Shown: positions 53,647-63,668, numbered from the stretch's first letter. The stretch: DNA of 64,000 nucleotides from an uncultured Clostridia bacterium (GCA_944389475.1 CALXMM010000004.1:1-64000); one strand, 5' to 3'. Translations and numbers: made by a program. The notes: generated by a model from the letters alone, not told the origin.

Positions 53647-55125
53647 ATGGAAAATATTAATGTATATGAAGATATTGCAAAACGAACTGATGGCGATATT
53701 TACGTTGGAGTTGTTGGTCCTGTAAGAACTGGTAAGTCTACTTTTATAAAAAATTTTATGGATTTGTTAGTTATTCCAAATATTGAAAACGAATATAAAA
53801 AAGAACGTGCTACAGATGAATTACCACAAAGTGCATCCGGAAGAACAATTATGACAACCGAGCCAAAATTTGTTCCAAATGAAGCAGTAGAAATAACTAT
53901 TGGAAATAATATAAAATTGAGGACTAGATTAGTTGATTGTGTTGGATATTTGGTAAATAATGCTATTGGATATTTAGAAGATGATATGCCTAGAATGGTA
54001 AAAACACCTTGGTCAGATGAAGAAATGCCTTTTGAACAAGCTGCAGAAATTGGCACAAAAAAAGTAATAGAAGAACATTCAACAATAGGAATTGTAATGA
54101 CCACAGATGGAAGTTTTACTGATATCCCAAGAGAAGATTATGTTAATGCTGAAGAACGAGTAATAAATGAACTAAAGAATTTAAATAAACCTTTTGTTAT
54201 TGTTTTAAATTCTAAACATCCAAATGCAGAATCCACCATTGAATTAGCAAAAAGTCTTGAATTAAAATATGAAACTTCTGTAATTTGTATTAATTGTTCA
54301 GAATTAACTCTTGATGATATTAATAATATATTTTCAAAAGTTTTATATGAATTTCCTATTAATCAAATCAATATTAATTTTCCAAAGTGGATAGATATTT
54401 TAGAAGATAGTCATCCATTAAGAACTACTCTTTTAAATGATTTAAAATCTGCTTTTGAAAATACGAAAATATTAAAGCAAGTAGATACATCTATAAAAAC
54501 ATTATCTACTTCAGAAATAGTAAAAAAAGCATCCATAGATAAAATAGAACTTGGAAATGGAACTGTATATATTTCAATTGAACTTCAGGAAACATTATTC
54601 TATAATGTTCTAACAGAAATATCTGGTGAAAAAATTTGCAATGATGGTGATTTATTTAAAACCATTTCTGAATTTTCTGAAGTAAAAAAACAATATGATA
54701 AAATTTCCTTTGCTCTAGAAGAAGTTAAGTCAAAAGGCTATGGTATTGTAACACCTTCTATTGATGAATTAATTTTAGAAGAACCCGAAATGGTTAAACA
54801 AGGTTCTAGGTTTGGTGTAAAATTAAAAGCCAAAGCACCTTCTATACATATGATTAGAGCCGATATAGAAACAGAGGTATCTCCAATTGTAGGTTCAGAA
54901 AAACAATCTGAAGAATTAGTAAATTCACTATTATCAGAGTTTGAAAATGACCCTAAGAAAATATGGGAATCTAATATATTCGGTAAAAGCTTACATGAAC
55001 TTGTAAATGAAGGCTTACAAAGTAAATTAGCACATATGCCAGAAGATGCCCAAATAAAACTTCAAGAAACATTGGAAAGAATCGTAAATGAGGGTAGTGG
55101 CGGACTTATTTGTATAATTTTATAA
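53647..55125 (+). CDS. spoIVA: Stage IV sporulation protein A SpoIVA
   Basis: The 492-aa length and sequence are typical: DIAKRTDGDIYVGVVGPVRTGKSTFIKNFMDLLVIPNIEN near 7-46 with the Walker A GPVRTGKST, then DELPQSASGRTIMTTEPKFVPNEA and VRLVDCVGYLV-like RLVDCVGYLV. The Walker A is a TRAFAC-like ATPase site, and the C-terminus ends in the conserved amphipathic helix region (IVNEGSGGLICIIL). SpoIVA polymerises with ATP on the forespore surface to form the base of the coat. GAGGAGG precedes ATG 53647. A sigma-E promoter is expected, but I could not place one with confidence. Confidence 0.97.
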   Translation: MENINVYEDIAKRTDGDIYVGVVGPVRTGKSTFIKNFMDLLVIPNIENEYKKERATDELPQSASGRTIMTTEPKFVPNEAVEITIGNNIKLRTRLVDCVGYLVNNAIGYLEDDMPRMVKTPWSDEEMPFEQAAEIGTKKVIEEHSTIGIVMTTDGSFTDIPREDYVNAEERVINELKNLNKPFVIVLNSKHPNAESTIELAKSLELKYETSVICINCSELTLDDINNIFSKVLYEFPINQININFPKWIDILEDSHPLRTTLLNDLKSAFENTKILKQVDTSIKTLSTSEIVKKASIDKIELGNGTVYISIELQETLFYNVLTEISGEKICNDGDLFKTISEFSEVKKQYDKISFALEEVKSKGYGIVTPSIDELILEEPEMVKQGSRFGVKLKAKAPSIHMIRADIETEVSPIVGSEKQSEELVNSLLSEFENDPKKIWESNIFGKSLHELVNEGLQSKLAHMPEDAQIKLQETLERIVNEGSGGLICIIL

Positions 55126-55129
55126 TAAA

Positions 55130-55166
55130 AAAACTTAGTGTATAAATTTATTGTACACTAAGTTTT
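55130..55166. terminator. Bidirectional terminator between spoIVA and the BclA-like gene
   Basis: A perfect 13-bp stem (55130-55142 with 55154-55166) with A and T runs on both sides starts 4 bases after the spoIVA stop. Confidence 0.85.
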
Positions 55167-55174
55167 TTAACTTA

Positions 55175-55690
55175 TTATGCAATTTTCTCTATGTCCATTC
55201 TTGCCCTTGGAAAATTAATATCTTCTATTGTAACTGCTTGCAATTTTAAGTTATCTCCTGCATTTAGTTTTAGAATAACTGTTCCTGATAAAGTCATTCG
55301 ATTTTCTGTATTTTGTCTTAGAATTGGTCCTTCATTAAAAGTATTTTCCAAAGGATTATTATTTACTAAGAGTACTGCATTAAACTTAAAGGTTACTAAA
55401 TTTTCATTTTGTCCATACAATTGATATGAAATTTGATATACACCATTTTCATTTATATTTATTGTATCTTCACCATTTTCATGTGATAAAGCATTGCCTA
55501 TAACTATATCATTTTGACTAAATTTTATATTTGTAGTACCAACTCCTGGATTATCTTCATCTGTTGCAATTATTGTTAAAATATTCTTTTGTTCTGGCAT
55601 CATAGATATCGGAATAAAAATCATTACCAACAAAATTAATATAAAAAATCCTAAAATAAATTCATTTAAATTATCTTTTTTACAAAACAT
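55175..55690 (-). CDS. Membrane-anchored BclA/TNF-like jelly-roll protein
   Basis: The 171-aa protein has an N-terminal membrane helix (NEFILGFFILILLVMIFIPI, about 9-28), then a domain of about 130 residues. That domain contains INENGVYQISYQLYGQNEN, NAVLLVNNNPLENT, LSGTVILKLNAGDNLKLQAV and a short final strand, the pattern of the BclA C-terminal (C1q/TNF-like) fold. BclA-type domains occur on exosporium glycoproteins, so a spore surface role is inferred. It lies between spoIVA and a transglutaminase-like gene. GGAGGAGG precedes ATG 55690. Confidence 0.75.
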   Translation of the reverse strand: MFCKKDNLNEFILGFFILILLVMIFIPISMMPEQKNILTIIATDEDNPGVGTTNIKFSQNDIVIGNALSHENGEDTININENGVYQISYQLYGQNENLVTFKFNAVLLVNNNPLENTFNEGPILRQNTENRMTLSGTVILKLNAGDNLKLQAVTIEDINFPRARMDIEKIA

Positions 55691-55749
55691 ATAACCTCCT
55701 CCATAATATATTTTATGAAGAAGATTTTTTTATGTTATTTAGTTTAGCA

Positions 55750-56874
55750 TTATTCATAATCTTCTTTACTTAATTCTGGATATCTAAAAATCATTCCTCC
55801 ATCAGAAACTTGCCCACTTGGAAAATGTGTCTTATTAAAACTATTTTCGCCCTTTAAAAAGTATCTTGTTTTTGCTGATTTAGGTGCTTCTCCACCGCCT
55901 ATTATTGTTGGGTCATCCCAAGTAGCATCTACTGCATACCATACATCATTAAGCATAACATAATTCCATGCATGTGACTCTGTTTGTCCTTGTGAATTTG
56001 TTCCATCTCCTACTACTTCTATACAAGGAACTCCTGCTGCATCTAATAAGAATTTTAATGATTCAGCATATCCTTCACAAACAACACTTTTTTCTACTAA
56101 AGCTCCATATATATTTCTTGTATTAGGCTTTTGCATAGATGTATCATATTCTATATATTCAACTAAAAAATCATGAATTCTTTTTATTTTAGTATATGGA
56201 TCATCATTTGCAACTTGACTTGCCACATCATCTTTTATTGTATCCAATCTATTTAATGCATTATCAACATCTGCTTTAGAAGAAAATCCCTCAGTTAAGT
56301 AATTTGCATTTTCTGCTGGCTCTATATCTACTGTATATTTTGTTCCAAATATATTAGTTTTTGAATATATCATTAATACCATTTTAGTTACATCAAGATA
56401 GAATACATCCGGATAATCCAAACTAAATGCATCTAAAGCTGCTTGATAAGCATTATTTAATATTTCTTTTCCATTTGCTTCATTAAGTAAAGAATTAAAG
56501 CGTTCACCAAAATCAATTTTGGCAGTACCTGTTTTTAAATTTTCTATATTTGACTCCACTGCTGAATAAATTATTTTAGCATTTTCATCCAATTGGTCAT
56601 AATAATATTTGTATCTTCCAGATGAAACTTGGGTATTTATATTTGAATCCACAGGTTTAACTTGCTCAATTTGAGCAGATAACAATGTATTAGAACTACT
56701 TCCGGTAACTTCTAATGGCTTTATTGTTTCATTACTTACCTCATTTGTTCCTGTAACAAATGATAAAATATTTTCCGTATCTACGCCAATATATGATAAG
56801 CCAAAATATGCTAGTCCACCTATAATTCCTAAAATTAATATTATTAAAATAAATGTTAAAAAATTATTTTTCAT
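55750..56874 (-). CDS. Membrane-anchored transglutaminase-like protein
   Basis: The 374-aa protein has an N-terminal membrane helix (about 5-25), a linker, then a transglutaminase-like domain. The catalytic triad is visible: Cys in VEKSVVCEGYAESLKFLLDAAGVPC, His in ESHAWNYVMLND, Asp in VWYAVDATWDDP. An upstream segment (KIKRIHDFLVEYIEYDTSM) is typical of the fold. The function may be peptidase or cross-linking, either in the wall or on the spore. It is transcribed ahead of the BclA-like gene, separated by 59 bases. TTAGGAG precedes ATG 56874. Confidence 0.84.
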   Translation of the reverse strand: MKNNFLTFILIILILGIIGGLAYFGLSYIGVDTENILSFVTGTNEVSNETIKPLEVTGSSSNTLLSAQIEQVKPVDSNINTQVSSGRYKYYYDQLDENAKIIYSAVESNIENLKTGTAKIDFGERFNSLLNEANGKEILNNAYQAALDAFSLDYPDVFYLDVTKMVLMIYSKTNIFGTKYTVDIEPAENANYLTEGFSSKADVDNALNRLDTIKDDVASQVANDDPYTKIKRIHDFLVEYIEYDTSMQKPNTRNIYGALVEKSVVCEGYAESLKFLLDAAGVPCIEVVGDGTNSQGQTESHAWNYVMLNDVWYAVDATWDDPTIIGGGEAPKSAKTRYFLKGENSFNKTHFPSGQVSDGGMIFRYPELSKEDYE

Positions 56875-57042
56875 ATAAATCTCCTAAATCTATTTAAAAT
56901 AATTAAAGATTTCTTCTAGTATCTATTTAATTATACCATGTTTAATTACTCATTGTATATAGTAATCTTTTCAAAATTGTACATATTTTTTTATTTTTTG
57001 GAAATTACTAATTTTAACTATTTTATATTATAGGAGTACACT

Positions 57043-58713
57043 ATGAATTTTTCTAGATTAAAACAATCACTTAATAATTTAATAACATATAATGCCCCAA
57101 AAGATTCTTACAACTTTTCTTTAAACAATTCAACTTCTAAAAATATAACCTATGATTTTGACAAAAAAGTATCTGCAAATATAAAAGAAAATAAAGAATT
57201 TATAAACATTAAATATAACACTTTAATAAACAGTGATATTATTATTAGAAATTTCAAATTAAAATCCAACAATAAATCATATTCTGCTTTTATCATTTAT
57301 ATAGATGGCATGTCAGATTCTAATTTAATAAATAGATTTATTCTACAGCCATTAATGATGAGAAATAAAGCTAATATGTATAAAACTCAAAGTTTAAAAA
57401 CATATAATAAAGGTAAAAAGGTTATCATTAAAAAAAATTCTAATAATTTAGCAGTAGAAATAGAAAATTCTTTATTACCTCAAAATTCTTTGGTGAAAGA
57501 AACTGATTTTAACAACATATTTTCCGCAATAAACATGGGAAATTGTGTATTATTTGTTGATACTATAGCCATTGCTTTTAACTTAGATGTAAAAGGATTT
57601 AAACAGAGAAGTGTAAGTACACCTAATAATGAAATTATTATTAAAGGGCCACAGGAAGCTTTTGTAGAATCAATTCGTGTGAATACCTCGATGTTAAGAC
57701 GTGCAACAAATACAGAAAATTTAGTAATAGAAAATGTTTCCATAGGCAAAATAAGTAAAACTCCTTGTGCCATTTGTTATTTAAAAAATATAGCAAATTC
57801 TGATTTAGTCGCTGAAGTAAGATATCGTTTGAATAACTTAGATGTAGACTCTCTTTTATCCACAGGTCAATTGGAACAATTAATATGTGAAAACAATAAG
57901 TATAATATTCCACAGGTAATCTCATCCGAAAGACCTGATAAGGCAGCAAAAAACTTATATGCAGGAAGAGTAGTTATTTTAATAAATGGAAATCCATATT
58001 GTATTATTTTACCTGCTACTTTTGTAGATTTCATATCTTCATCTGAAGATACTAATTTAAATCCTATTTTTGCTAATTTCTTGAAATTTTTAAGATTTCT
58101 TGCTTTAGCAATTACACTTTTACTACCTAGTTTTTATATTGCAATTGTGGACTTTCATCAAGAATTATTGCCAACAGAATTGTTGTTTTCACTTTGGGCA
58201 TCTAGAGAAAATGTTCCATTTCCGATTATTTTCGAATTAATTGTAATGGAAATCTCATTTGAATTAATTAGAGAAGCAGGACTTAGAGTTCCATCACCTA
58301 TTGGTCCTACAATTGGAATTGTTGGGGCTTTAGTTTTAGGACAAGCTGCAGTAAGTGCTAGTATAGTAAGTCCATTCCTAATAATAATTGTAGCCATAAC
58401 AGGAATTGCATCTTTTGCCATTCCAGATTTTTCTTTTGGTTTTCATTTAAGAATAACCAGATTTTTATTTACAATTTCAGCATATATAGCTGGTTTCCTA
58501 GGTATAGCAATTGGATTATATGTTTATTTATGCATTCTATGTAGCTTAAAGTCTTTTGGTGTTCCATACGTAAATCCAAATTCAAACAAAAAATCAAAGA
58601 ATTTCTTTGTTCTACCTACATGGATGCAAGAATTTAGACATAATTATTTACACCCAAAAAGAGAACAAGCACAAGGCAAAATTAGTATGAAATGGAGGCA
58701 CCCTAATGAATAA
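57043..58713 (+). CDS. Spore germinant receptor A subunit (GerA/GerKA family)
   Basis: The 556-aa protein has a soluble N-terminal domain of about 330 residues with ILINGNPYCIILPATFVDFISSSED near the end. A membrane part of four or five helices follows, containing LPTELLFSLWASRENVPFPIIFELIVMEISFELIREAGLRVPSPIGPTIGIVGALVLGQAAVSA, the GerA hallmark. The C-terminus is cytoplasmic. A subunits sense germinants with B and C in the forespore inner membrane. Its last 8 bases overlap the gerB gene. ATAGGAG precedes ATG 57043. Confidence 0.95.
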   Translation: MNFSRLKQSLNNLITYNAPKDSYNFSLNNSTSKNITYDFDKKVSANIKENKEFINIKYNTLINSDIIIRNFKLKSNNKSYSAFIIYIDGMSDSNLINRFILQPLMMRNKANMYKTQSLKTYNKGKKVIIKKNSNNLAVEIENSLLPQNSLVKETDFNNIFSAINMGNCVLFVDTIAIAFNLDVKGFKQRSVSTPNNEIIIKGPQEAFVESIRVNTSMLRRATNTENLVIENVSIGKISKTPCAICYLKNIANSDLVAEVRYRLNNLDVDSLLSTGQLEQLICENNKYNIPQVISSERPDKAAKNLYAGRVVILINGNPYCIILPATFVDFISSSEDTNLNPIFANFLKFLRFLALAITLLLPSFYIAIVDFHQELLPTELLFSLWASRENVPFPIIFELIVMEISFELIREAGLRVPSPIGPTIGIVGALVLGQAAVSASIVSPFLIIIVAITGIASFAIPDFSFGFHLRITRFLFTISAYIAGFLGIAIGLYVYLCILCSLKSFGVPYVNPNSNKKSKNFFVLPTWMQEFRHNYLHPKREQAQGKISMKWRHPNE

Positions 58714-59812
58714 TGTAAAACTAAGTAATTTAGAAGCTATAGGATTAGTACTTATAATAATAATAAATCATCTCATACTAAATTTTTCTAAAAGTATAAT
58801 TTCTAATACTGGCTCTGCCTCTGCTCTTAACATACTATTTATTGGAATTATTTTGCTTTTGTTTGTGCAATTTCTTATATTCTTATTTAAACATTTTTCT
58901 GGACAAGATATTTTAGATATATCCGAATATTTAGGTGGTAAAGCATTAAAGATTTTAACTGGAATATTATTTATAAGCTATTATATTGTCTTTACAAGTA
59001 TTCTACTTAGAAGCTTTTCAGAGAACTTAAAAATAATATATTTAAATAAGTTGCCTATAATAATTATTGTTTTGTTTTTTATTTTTTCTATAACATTTGC
59101 AAATAAATTAGGTATTAAAACAATCTCAAAGGTTAATTTATTAATACTTCCTGTAATTCTTTTTTGTATAATATTTGTTTTTATAGCTAATATAAAAAAT
59201 TATGATTTCCATGGACTATTTCCACTTTTAGGTAGCGGAGTAAAACAAACTTTTATAATTGGACTTAGCAATATGTTCGCCTTTTCTAGTATTTCCATAC
59301 TTTATTTTTTGCCACCAATGGTAAGAGATGACAAATCTTTCAAAAAAATTGCTAGAATTTCTACCATTCTATCTGTAATATTATTCTTTTTTGGTATTGT
59401 ATGCTTTTTATCATTATTTCCTTTTATTAGAAATAGTAAAGAAATCATGGCATTATACTTAGCCACCAGATATATTGAATTTGGTAGATTCTTTCAAAGA
59501 TTGGATGCAATATTTTTACTAGTATGGACTGTTGCTGTTATAAGCTATTTATGTGTAGCTGTTGCATTTTCTATAAACATATTCAAAAAAATTTCCAATA
59601 TAACCGATTATAATGGCATACTTTATTGCTTTGCTGGAATTATTTATATAATTAGTTTAATTTCCACTGACTTAGCCCAATTAAATTATATAGAGATAAA
59701 TATTTTTAAATATGTAGTATTTATTTTATTATTTGGATATAGTTCTTTAATTTTAATATTTGCAAATATAAAGAAAAGATTGAGAGGTGGAAAAAATGAA
59801 AAAATTACGTAA
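58706..59812 (+). CDS. Spore germinant receptor B subunit (GerB/GerKB permease family)
   Basis: The 368-aa protein has ten hydrophobic segments in the APC-like arrangement of GerAB permeases, with DILDISEYLGGKALKILTGILFISYYIVFTSILLRSFSENLKIIYL near 68-115, and FHGLFPLLGSGVKQTFIIGLSNMFAFS. The B subunit binds the nutrient ligand in known receptors. The start at 58706 overlaps the gerA stop. Confidence 0.93.
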   Translation: MNNVKLSNLEAIGLVLIIIINHLILNFSKSIISNTGSASALNILFIGIILLLFVQFLIFLFKHFSGQDILDISEYLGGKALKILTGILFISYYIVFTSILLRSFSENLKIIYLNKLPIIIIVLFFIFSITFANKLGIKTISKVNLLILPVILFCIIFVFIANIKNYDFHGLFPLLGSGVKQTFIIGLSNMFAFSSISILYFLPPMVRDDKSFKKIARISTILSVILFFFGIVCFLSLFPFIRNSKEIMALYLATRYIEFGRFFQRLDAIFLLVWTVAVISYLCVAVAFSINIFKKISNITDYNGILYCFAGIIYIISLISTDLAQLNYIEINIFKYVVFILLFGYSSLILIFANIKKRLRGGKNEKIT

Positions 59813-61034
59813 ATTCTTACTATATTTTCTTGTTTTTTGCATAATATCAATATTAGTCTTTTCTTTATCAGGATGTTATAGTACCCAAAGTATAGATGAT
59901 TTAGCATATGTTGTAGCATTAGGTATTGACTTAGGGAAAAGCAATAATCTAGAGCTTACAATTCAACTTACTTTTCCAAATAGCTCAGATAGTACTTCTA
60001 CTTCTGGTGAAGCAGCTCCAACTATAATAAATAGTGTAGAATGTGCTTCCATAAATAGCGGTATTAGTCTACTTAATAGTTATATTAGTAAAGAAATAAA
60101 TTTATCACATTGCAAAGTAATAGTATTTTCAGAGGAAATAGCAAATAAAGGAATTGGACAGGAAATCTATACTCTTTCTAATCAGGTTCAAATTAGACCT
60201 GATTGCAATATTATTATTTCTAAGTCTTCTGCTAAAGAATATATTACAAATTCTAAACCGGAATTAGAAAATTTAGTTGCAAAATATTATGAATTAACAC
60301 CTTATTCGAACCAATACACCGGTCATATAGTAAATGCTACAATTTCTAGCTTTTTCAATTCTTTAAGTGCAAATTATAGTGATCCTGTTGCAATCTTGGG
60401 AAATGGAAATAAACTTAAGCTTCCATCTTCACAAAAAACAACAGAAGCAGAAGATGAATTTAATATTGTTGCAGGTCAAAATCCCCTTGTTACCTATAAT
60501 AGAGAAAGTGAGAATTTAGGTGTTGCTGTATTTAAACAAGATAAGTTAGTTGGAGAATTAACAGCTTTAGAAAGTGTTTTTCATTCAATTTTAACAAATC
60601 AATTTGAATCCACTGTTATAAGCGTAGACAACCCATACAAGGAAAATTCTGTAATAGATATTGCTCTATACTATCATAAAGATACAAAAATGGATTCAAA
60701 ACTTGTTAATGGTTCACCATATGTAAATTCTAAAATCTATTTAAATGCTAGACTTTTGTCCGTAGATAAAAGTTCTGAAAGTCTTACACCTAATAAAATT
60801 AAAGAATTAGAGGGGTTAATTAATTCTTATTTGGAAAATGCTATTCTTGAGTATCAATATAAGACTGCTAAAATATTTGAAGCAGATATAGATGGTGTAG
60901 GAAAGAATTTAATAAAAAATTTTAAAAATGAAAAGCAATGGAGTAATTACAACTGGTCTGCCAATTATAAAAATACATTTTTTGATGTGCAAGTTACTAC
61001 AAATATAAAATCTAGCTTTTTATTATCAAGCTAA
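59796..61034 (+). CDS. Spore germinant receptor C subunit (Ger(x)C lipoprotein)
   Basis: The 412-aa protein begins MKKLRKFLLYFLVFCIISIL and has the lipobox LSGC near 26, then YSTQSIDDLAYVVALGIDLGKSNNLELTIQLTFPN, the Ger(x)C start. ATG 59796 has GAGAGGTGG upstream; the GTG at 59787 lies inside that ribosome-binding site. It overlaps the gerB end by 17 bases. The C subunit is an essential lipid-anchored part of the receptor. Confidence 0.94.
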   Translation: MKKLRKFLLYFLVFCIISILVFSLSGCYSTQSIDDLAYVVALGIDLGKSNNLELTIQLTFPNSSDSTSTSGEAAPTIINSVECASINSGISLLNSYISKEINLSHCKVIVFSEEIANKGIGQEIYTLSNQVQIRPDCNIIISKSSAKEYITNSKPELENLVAKYYELTPYSNQYTGHIVNATISSFFNSLSANYSDPVAILGNGNKLKLPSSQKTTEAEDEFNIVAGQNPLVTYNRESENLGVAVFKQDKLVGELTALESVFHSILTNQFESTVISVDNPYKENSVIDIALYYHKDTKMDSKLVNGSPYVNSKIYLNARLLSVDKSSESLTPNKIKELEGLINSYLENAILEYQYKTAKIFEADIDGVGKNLIKNFKNEKQWSNYNWSANYKNTFFDVQVTTNIKSSFLLSS

Positions 61035-61133
61035 TAAGACTAGTTTGCTTTTGAAGGAAATAAGAAATATTTTCTGGTTTACCTCGCATATTATGTGTGC
61101 CTTTTAATGAAACAAGAAAGGAGTGGAATTATT

Positions 61134-61298
61134 ATGTTTTTCATAATTTTAATTATTGCAATTATTATTTTTTTAAAAACAATTAATTATGCAGTTTATG
61201 AAATTAAAGTTAACAGTAACAAACCTGCTGGTATAATAATTATTATACTTGCCTTAATTGTTCTAATTTTTGCTCCTTTTGTTACTTTATTTAGATAA
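61134..61298 (+). CDS. 54-aa two-TM peptide at the end of the ger operon (GerD-subunit-like)
   Basis: ATG 61134 has AAAGGAG 10 bases upstream; the longer in-frame start at 61095 has none. The product is two hydrophobic helices (FFIILIIAIIIFLKTI and AGIIIIILALIVLIFAPFV) around a short polar turn (YEIKVNSNKP). Small two-helix proteins of 60-80 residues encoded in gerA-type operons are known as D subunits that modulate receptor activity; this one fits in size, topology and position, but identity was not tested. It ends before a terminator shared with rnr. Confidence 0.6.
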   Translation: MFFIILIIAIIIFLKTINYAVYEIKVNSNKPAGIIIIILALIVLIFAPFVTLFR

Positions 61299-61356
61299 TT
61301 TATCTTACTATTTCTTATTATGTTATAAGCTCTTTATACTACCAAACTATACAATA

Positions 61357-61390
61357 AAGAAAGTCTTTAGTTTAACCTAAAGACTTTCTT
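61357..61390. terminator. Bidirectional terminator between the ger operon and rnr
   Basis: A perfect 14-bp stem (61357-61370 with 61377-61390) overlaps the rnr stop codon and is followed by a T/C-rich run on the plus strand. Confidence 0.75.
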
Positions 61391-63341
61391 CTTTTTCTTC
61401 TTCTTTTATTCTTTTAAAAGAAATTTTTCTTTCTTGTTTATTTGCTTCTATTACTTCTATTTTCATTTTATCACCAATTTTAAAGGTTTCTTTTGTTCTT
61501 TCTCCTATTAAAATTTTATGGTCTGCATCATATTCAAAATAATCATCACCCAAGTTTTCAAATCTTACTAATCCTTCCACAGTATTATCTAATTCGACAA
61601 AAACACCAAATTGTGTAACTCCAGAAATTATACCATCATATTGCTCTCCTATCTTTTTGCTCATATATTCAGCTTTCTTTATATCTATACTATCTCTTTC
61701 TACTTGTGTAGCAATCTTTTCTCTTTCAGTAGACTGTCTTGCATCTTTTTCTGCAATTTCATTATAAATCTCTACTTGTTTTTCTGGCATAGTATAATTA
61801 TTCTTTAAATACTTAGAAATAATTCTGTGAATAAATAAATCTGGATATCTCCTAATTGGAGAAGTAAAATGGCAGTAATATTTACTTGCTATTCCAAAAT
61901 GTCCTTTATTTTCTGAATCATACTCTGCTACCTTTAAAGTCCTTAATATCATATGAGAAACTATTTTTTCCTCTGGTTTACCTTCAACTTCTTTTAATAT
62001 TTTAGAAAACTCTGCAGGATATACTTTTCCCTCTTTTGTATGAACCTTATATCCAAAATTAAACAAAAGTTTATTTAATTCATTTACCTTTTCAATATCT
62101 GGCTCTTCATGAACACGATATATAAAAGGTGCTTTAAGCCAATAAAATTTTTCCGCAATTGTTTCATTTGCTGCTAACATAAACTGCTCAATTATCTCAT
62201 TTGCAAAAGTTGTCTCATATTTTTGTACATCTATTGCATATCCATCTTCATCCAATATGATTTTACTTTCGGGAATATCTAAGTTTAAATATCCCTTTTC
62301 TAACCTCTTTGCCTTTAAAATTCTAGCTAATTCCTCCATAAGCTTAAAGTCTGATACATAATCCTTATATTTTTCTACAATTTCCTCATTAGAATTATCC
62401 AATATTGCTTGTACATCCTTATAAGACATTCTTCTTGTAACATTTATTATTCCTTTATATACTTCGCTTGAAATAATTTTTCCTTTATCATTTATTTCCA
62501 TGCTAACAGATAAAGTAAATCTATCTTCTCCTTCATTTAAACTACATATTCCATTAGAAAGCTCTCTTGGTAACATTGGAATAACTCTATTTAGCATATA
62601 TATACTTGTCCCTCTTAATAATGCCTCTTTATCTAGTAAACTATTTTCTTTTACATAATTACTTACATCAGCAATATGCACATCTAATTTGTAATTTCCA
62701 TTCTCTAGTTTTCGTACACAAACAGCATCATCTAGGTCTTTTGCATCTTCGCCATCAATGGTAAAAATATCGTATTTTCCACGTAAATCAACTCTACCTA
62801 ATATATCATTAGTATTTATTTTTTCACCATAACTTTGAGCTTCTTTTACGACATCTTTAGGAAATCTATATGGTAAATCGTAATCTTTAATTAAAGATAA
62901 CATATCAATTCCAGCTTCATTTACATTGCCTAAAACTTCTAAAATCTTTCCTTCTGCTTTTTTTCCTTTTTGCGGATATTTAGTAATCTTCACTAGAACC
63001 TTATGATTATTCCTTGCCTTTCCAAAATTCTTTTTAGAAATAAATATATCTCGACATAATTTCTTATCATCTGGAATTACAAATCCAAAATTCTTATTCC
63101 TTTGAAATGTACCAACTAAAGTATCTTTCTTATGTTCTAAGACCTTTAAAATCATACCCTCTTGTCTTGCTCCGTGTGATTTCTTCTTTAATTTAACTAA
63201 AACCCTATCACCGCTAAAAGCATCTTTTGAGTCTTCTTTTGCAATATAAATATCTTCTTCTTGTCCTTCTACCACAACAAAACCAAAGCCTCTTTCATGT
63301 CTTCTAAAATATCCTTCTACAAATCTATTTTCCTCTTGCAT
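61377..63341 (-). CDS. rnr: Ribonuclease R
   Basis: The 654-aa protein has cold-shock-like RNA-binding domains (YFRRHERGFGFVVVEGQEEDIYIAKEDS near 10-37, and KNFGFVIPDDKKLCRDIFI), then the RNB catalytic domain (FTIDGEDAKDLDDAVCVR with the metal-binding Asp cluster), then a C-terminal S1 domain (GEQYDGIISGVTQFGVFVELDNTVEGLV). It is shorter than Gram-negative RNase R because the N-terminal helix-turn-helix and most of the Lys-rich tail are missing. It degrades structured RNA 3' to 5'. It follows secG as usual. Confidence 0.95.
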   Translation of the reverse strand: MQEENRFVEGYFRRHERGFGFVVVEGQEEDIYIAKEDSKDAFSGDRVLVKLKKKSHGARQEGMILKVLEHKKDTLVGTFQRNKNFGFVIPDDKKLCRDIFISKKNFGKARNNHKVLVKITKYPQKGKKAEGKILEVLGNVNEAGIDMLSLIKDYDLPYRFPKDVVKEAQSYGEKINTNDILGRVDLRGKYDIFTIDGEDAKDLDDAVCVRKLENGNYKLDVHIADVSNYVKENSLLDKEALLRGTSIYMLNRVIPMLPRELSNGICSLNEGEDRFTLSVSMEINDKGKIISSEVYKGIINVTRRMSYKDVQAILDNSNEEIVEKYKDYVSDFKLMEELARILKAKRLEKGYLNLDIPESKIILDEDGYAIDVQKYETTFANEIIEQFMLAANETIAEKFYWLKAPFIYRVHEEPDIEKVNELNKLLFNFGYKVHTKEGKVYPAEFSKILKEVEGKPEEKIVSHMILRTLKVAEYDSENKGHFGIASKYYCHFTSPIRRYPDLFIHRIISKYLKNNYTMPEKQVEIYNEIAEKDARQSTEREKIATQVERDSIDIKKAEYMSKKIGEQYDGIISGVTQFGVFVELDNTVEGLVRFENLGDDYFEYDADHKILIGERTKETFKIGDKMKIEVIEANKQERKISFKRIKEEEKEESL

Positions 63342-63413
63342 CTTTACCTCCTTGTAGTAATAATTCTATATCTAAAAAAAAGCAGTGATTAGCTGCTTTC
63401 TTAGTATATCCAA

Positions 63414-63668
63414 TTATTTTATTAACATAAATACAATTGCCAATATTATTGATAAAATTGCAAAAACAATTCCCAATATTATTGTCCATCTTTTTTCTTT
63501 TCCTGATTTAGTTCTACCTTTATTCTTCTCATAAAAATTATTAGTAACTGTGTCTGTTATTGCTCCAGATGCACCATTATCTTCCTTTTTTTGAATTAAT
63601 GTTAATATAATAATTGCTGCTGCAACTATAATATATATTACTACTAATGCATATTTTAAAATCTCCAT
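63414..63668 (-). CDS. secG: Preprotein translocase subunit SecG
   Basis: The 84-aa protein starts MEILKYALVVIYIIVAAAII and has two membrane helices (about 5-24 and 61-82) around LIQKKEDNGASGAITDTVTNN, the SecG loop. ATG 63668 has GGGAGGAATTTAC upstream; the frame runs back to a TTG at 63686 that lies inside this ribosome-binding site. It lies upstream of rnr, a conserved pair. SecG assists the SecYE channel. Confidence 0.92.
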   Translation of the reverse strand: MEILKYALVVIYIIVAAAIIILTLIQKKEDNGASGAITDTVTNNFYEKNKGRTKSGKEKRWTIILGIVFAILSIILAIVFMLIK

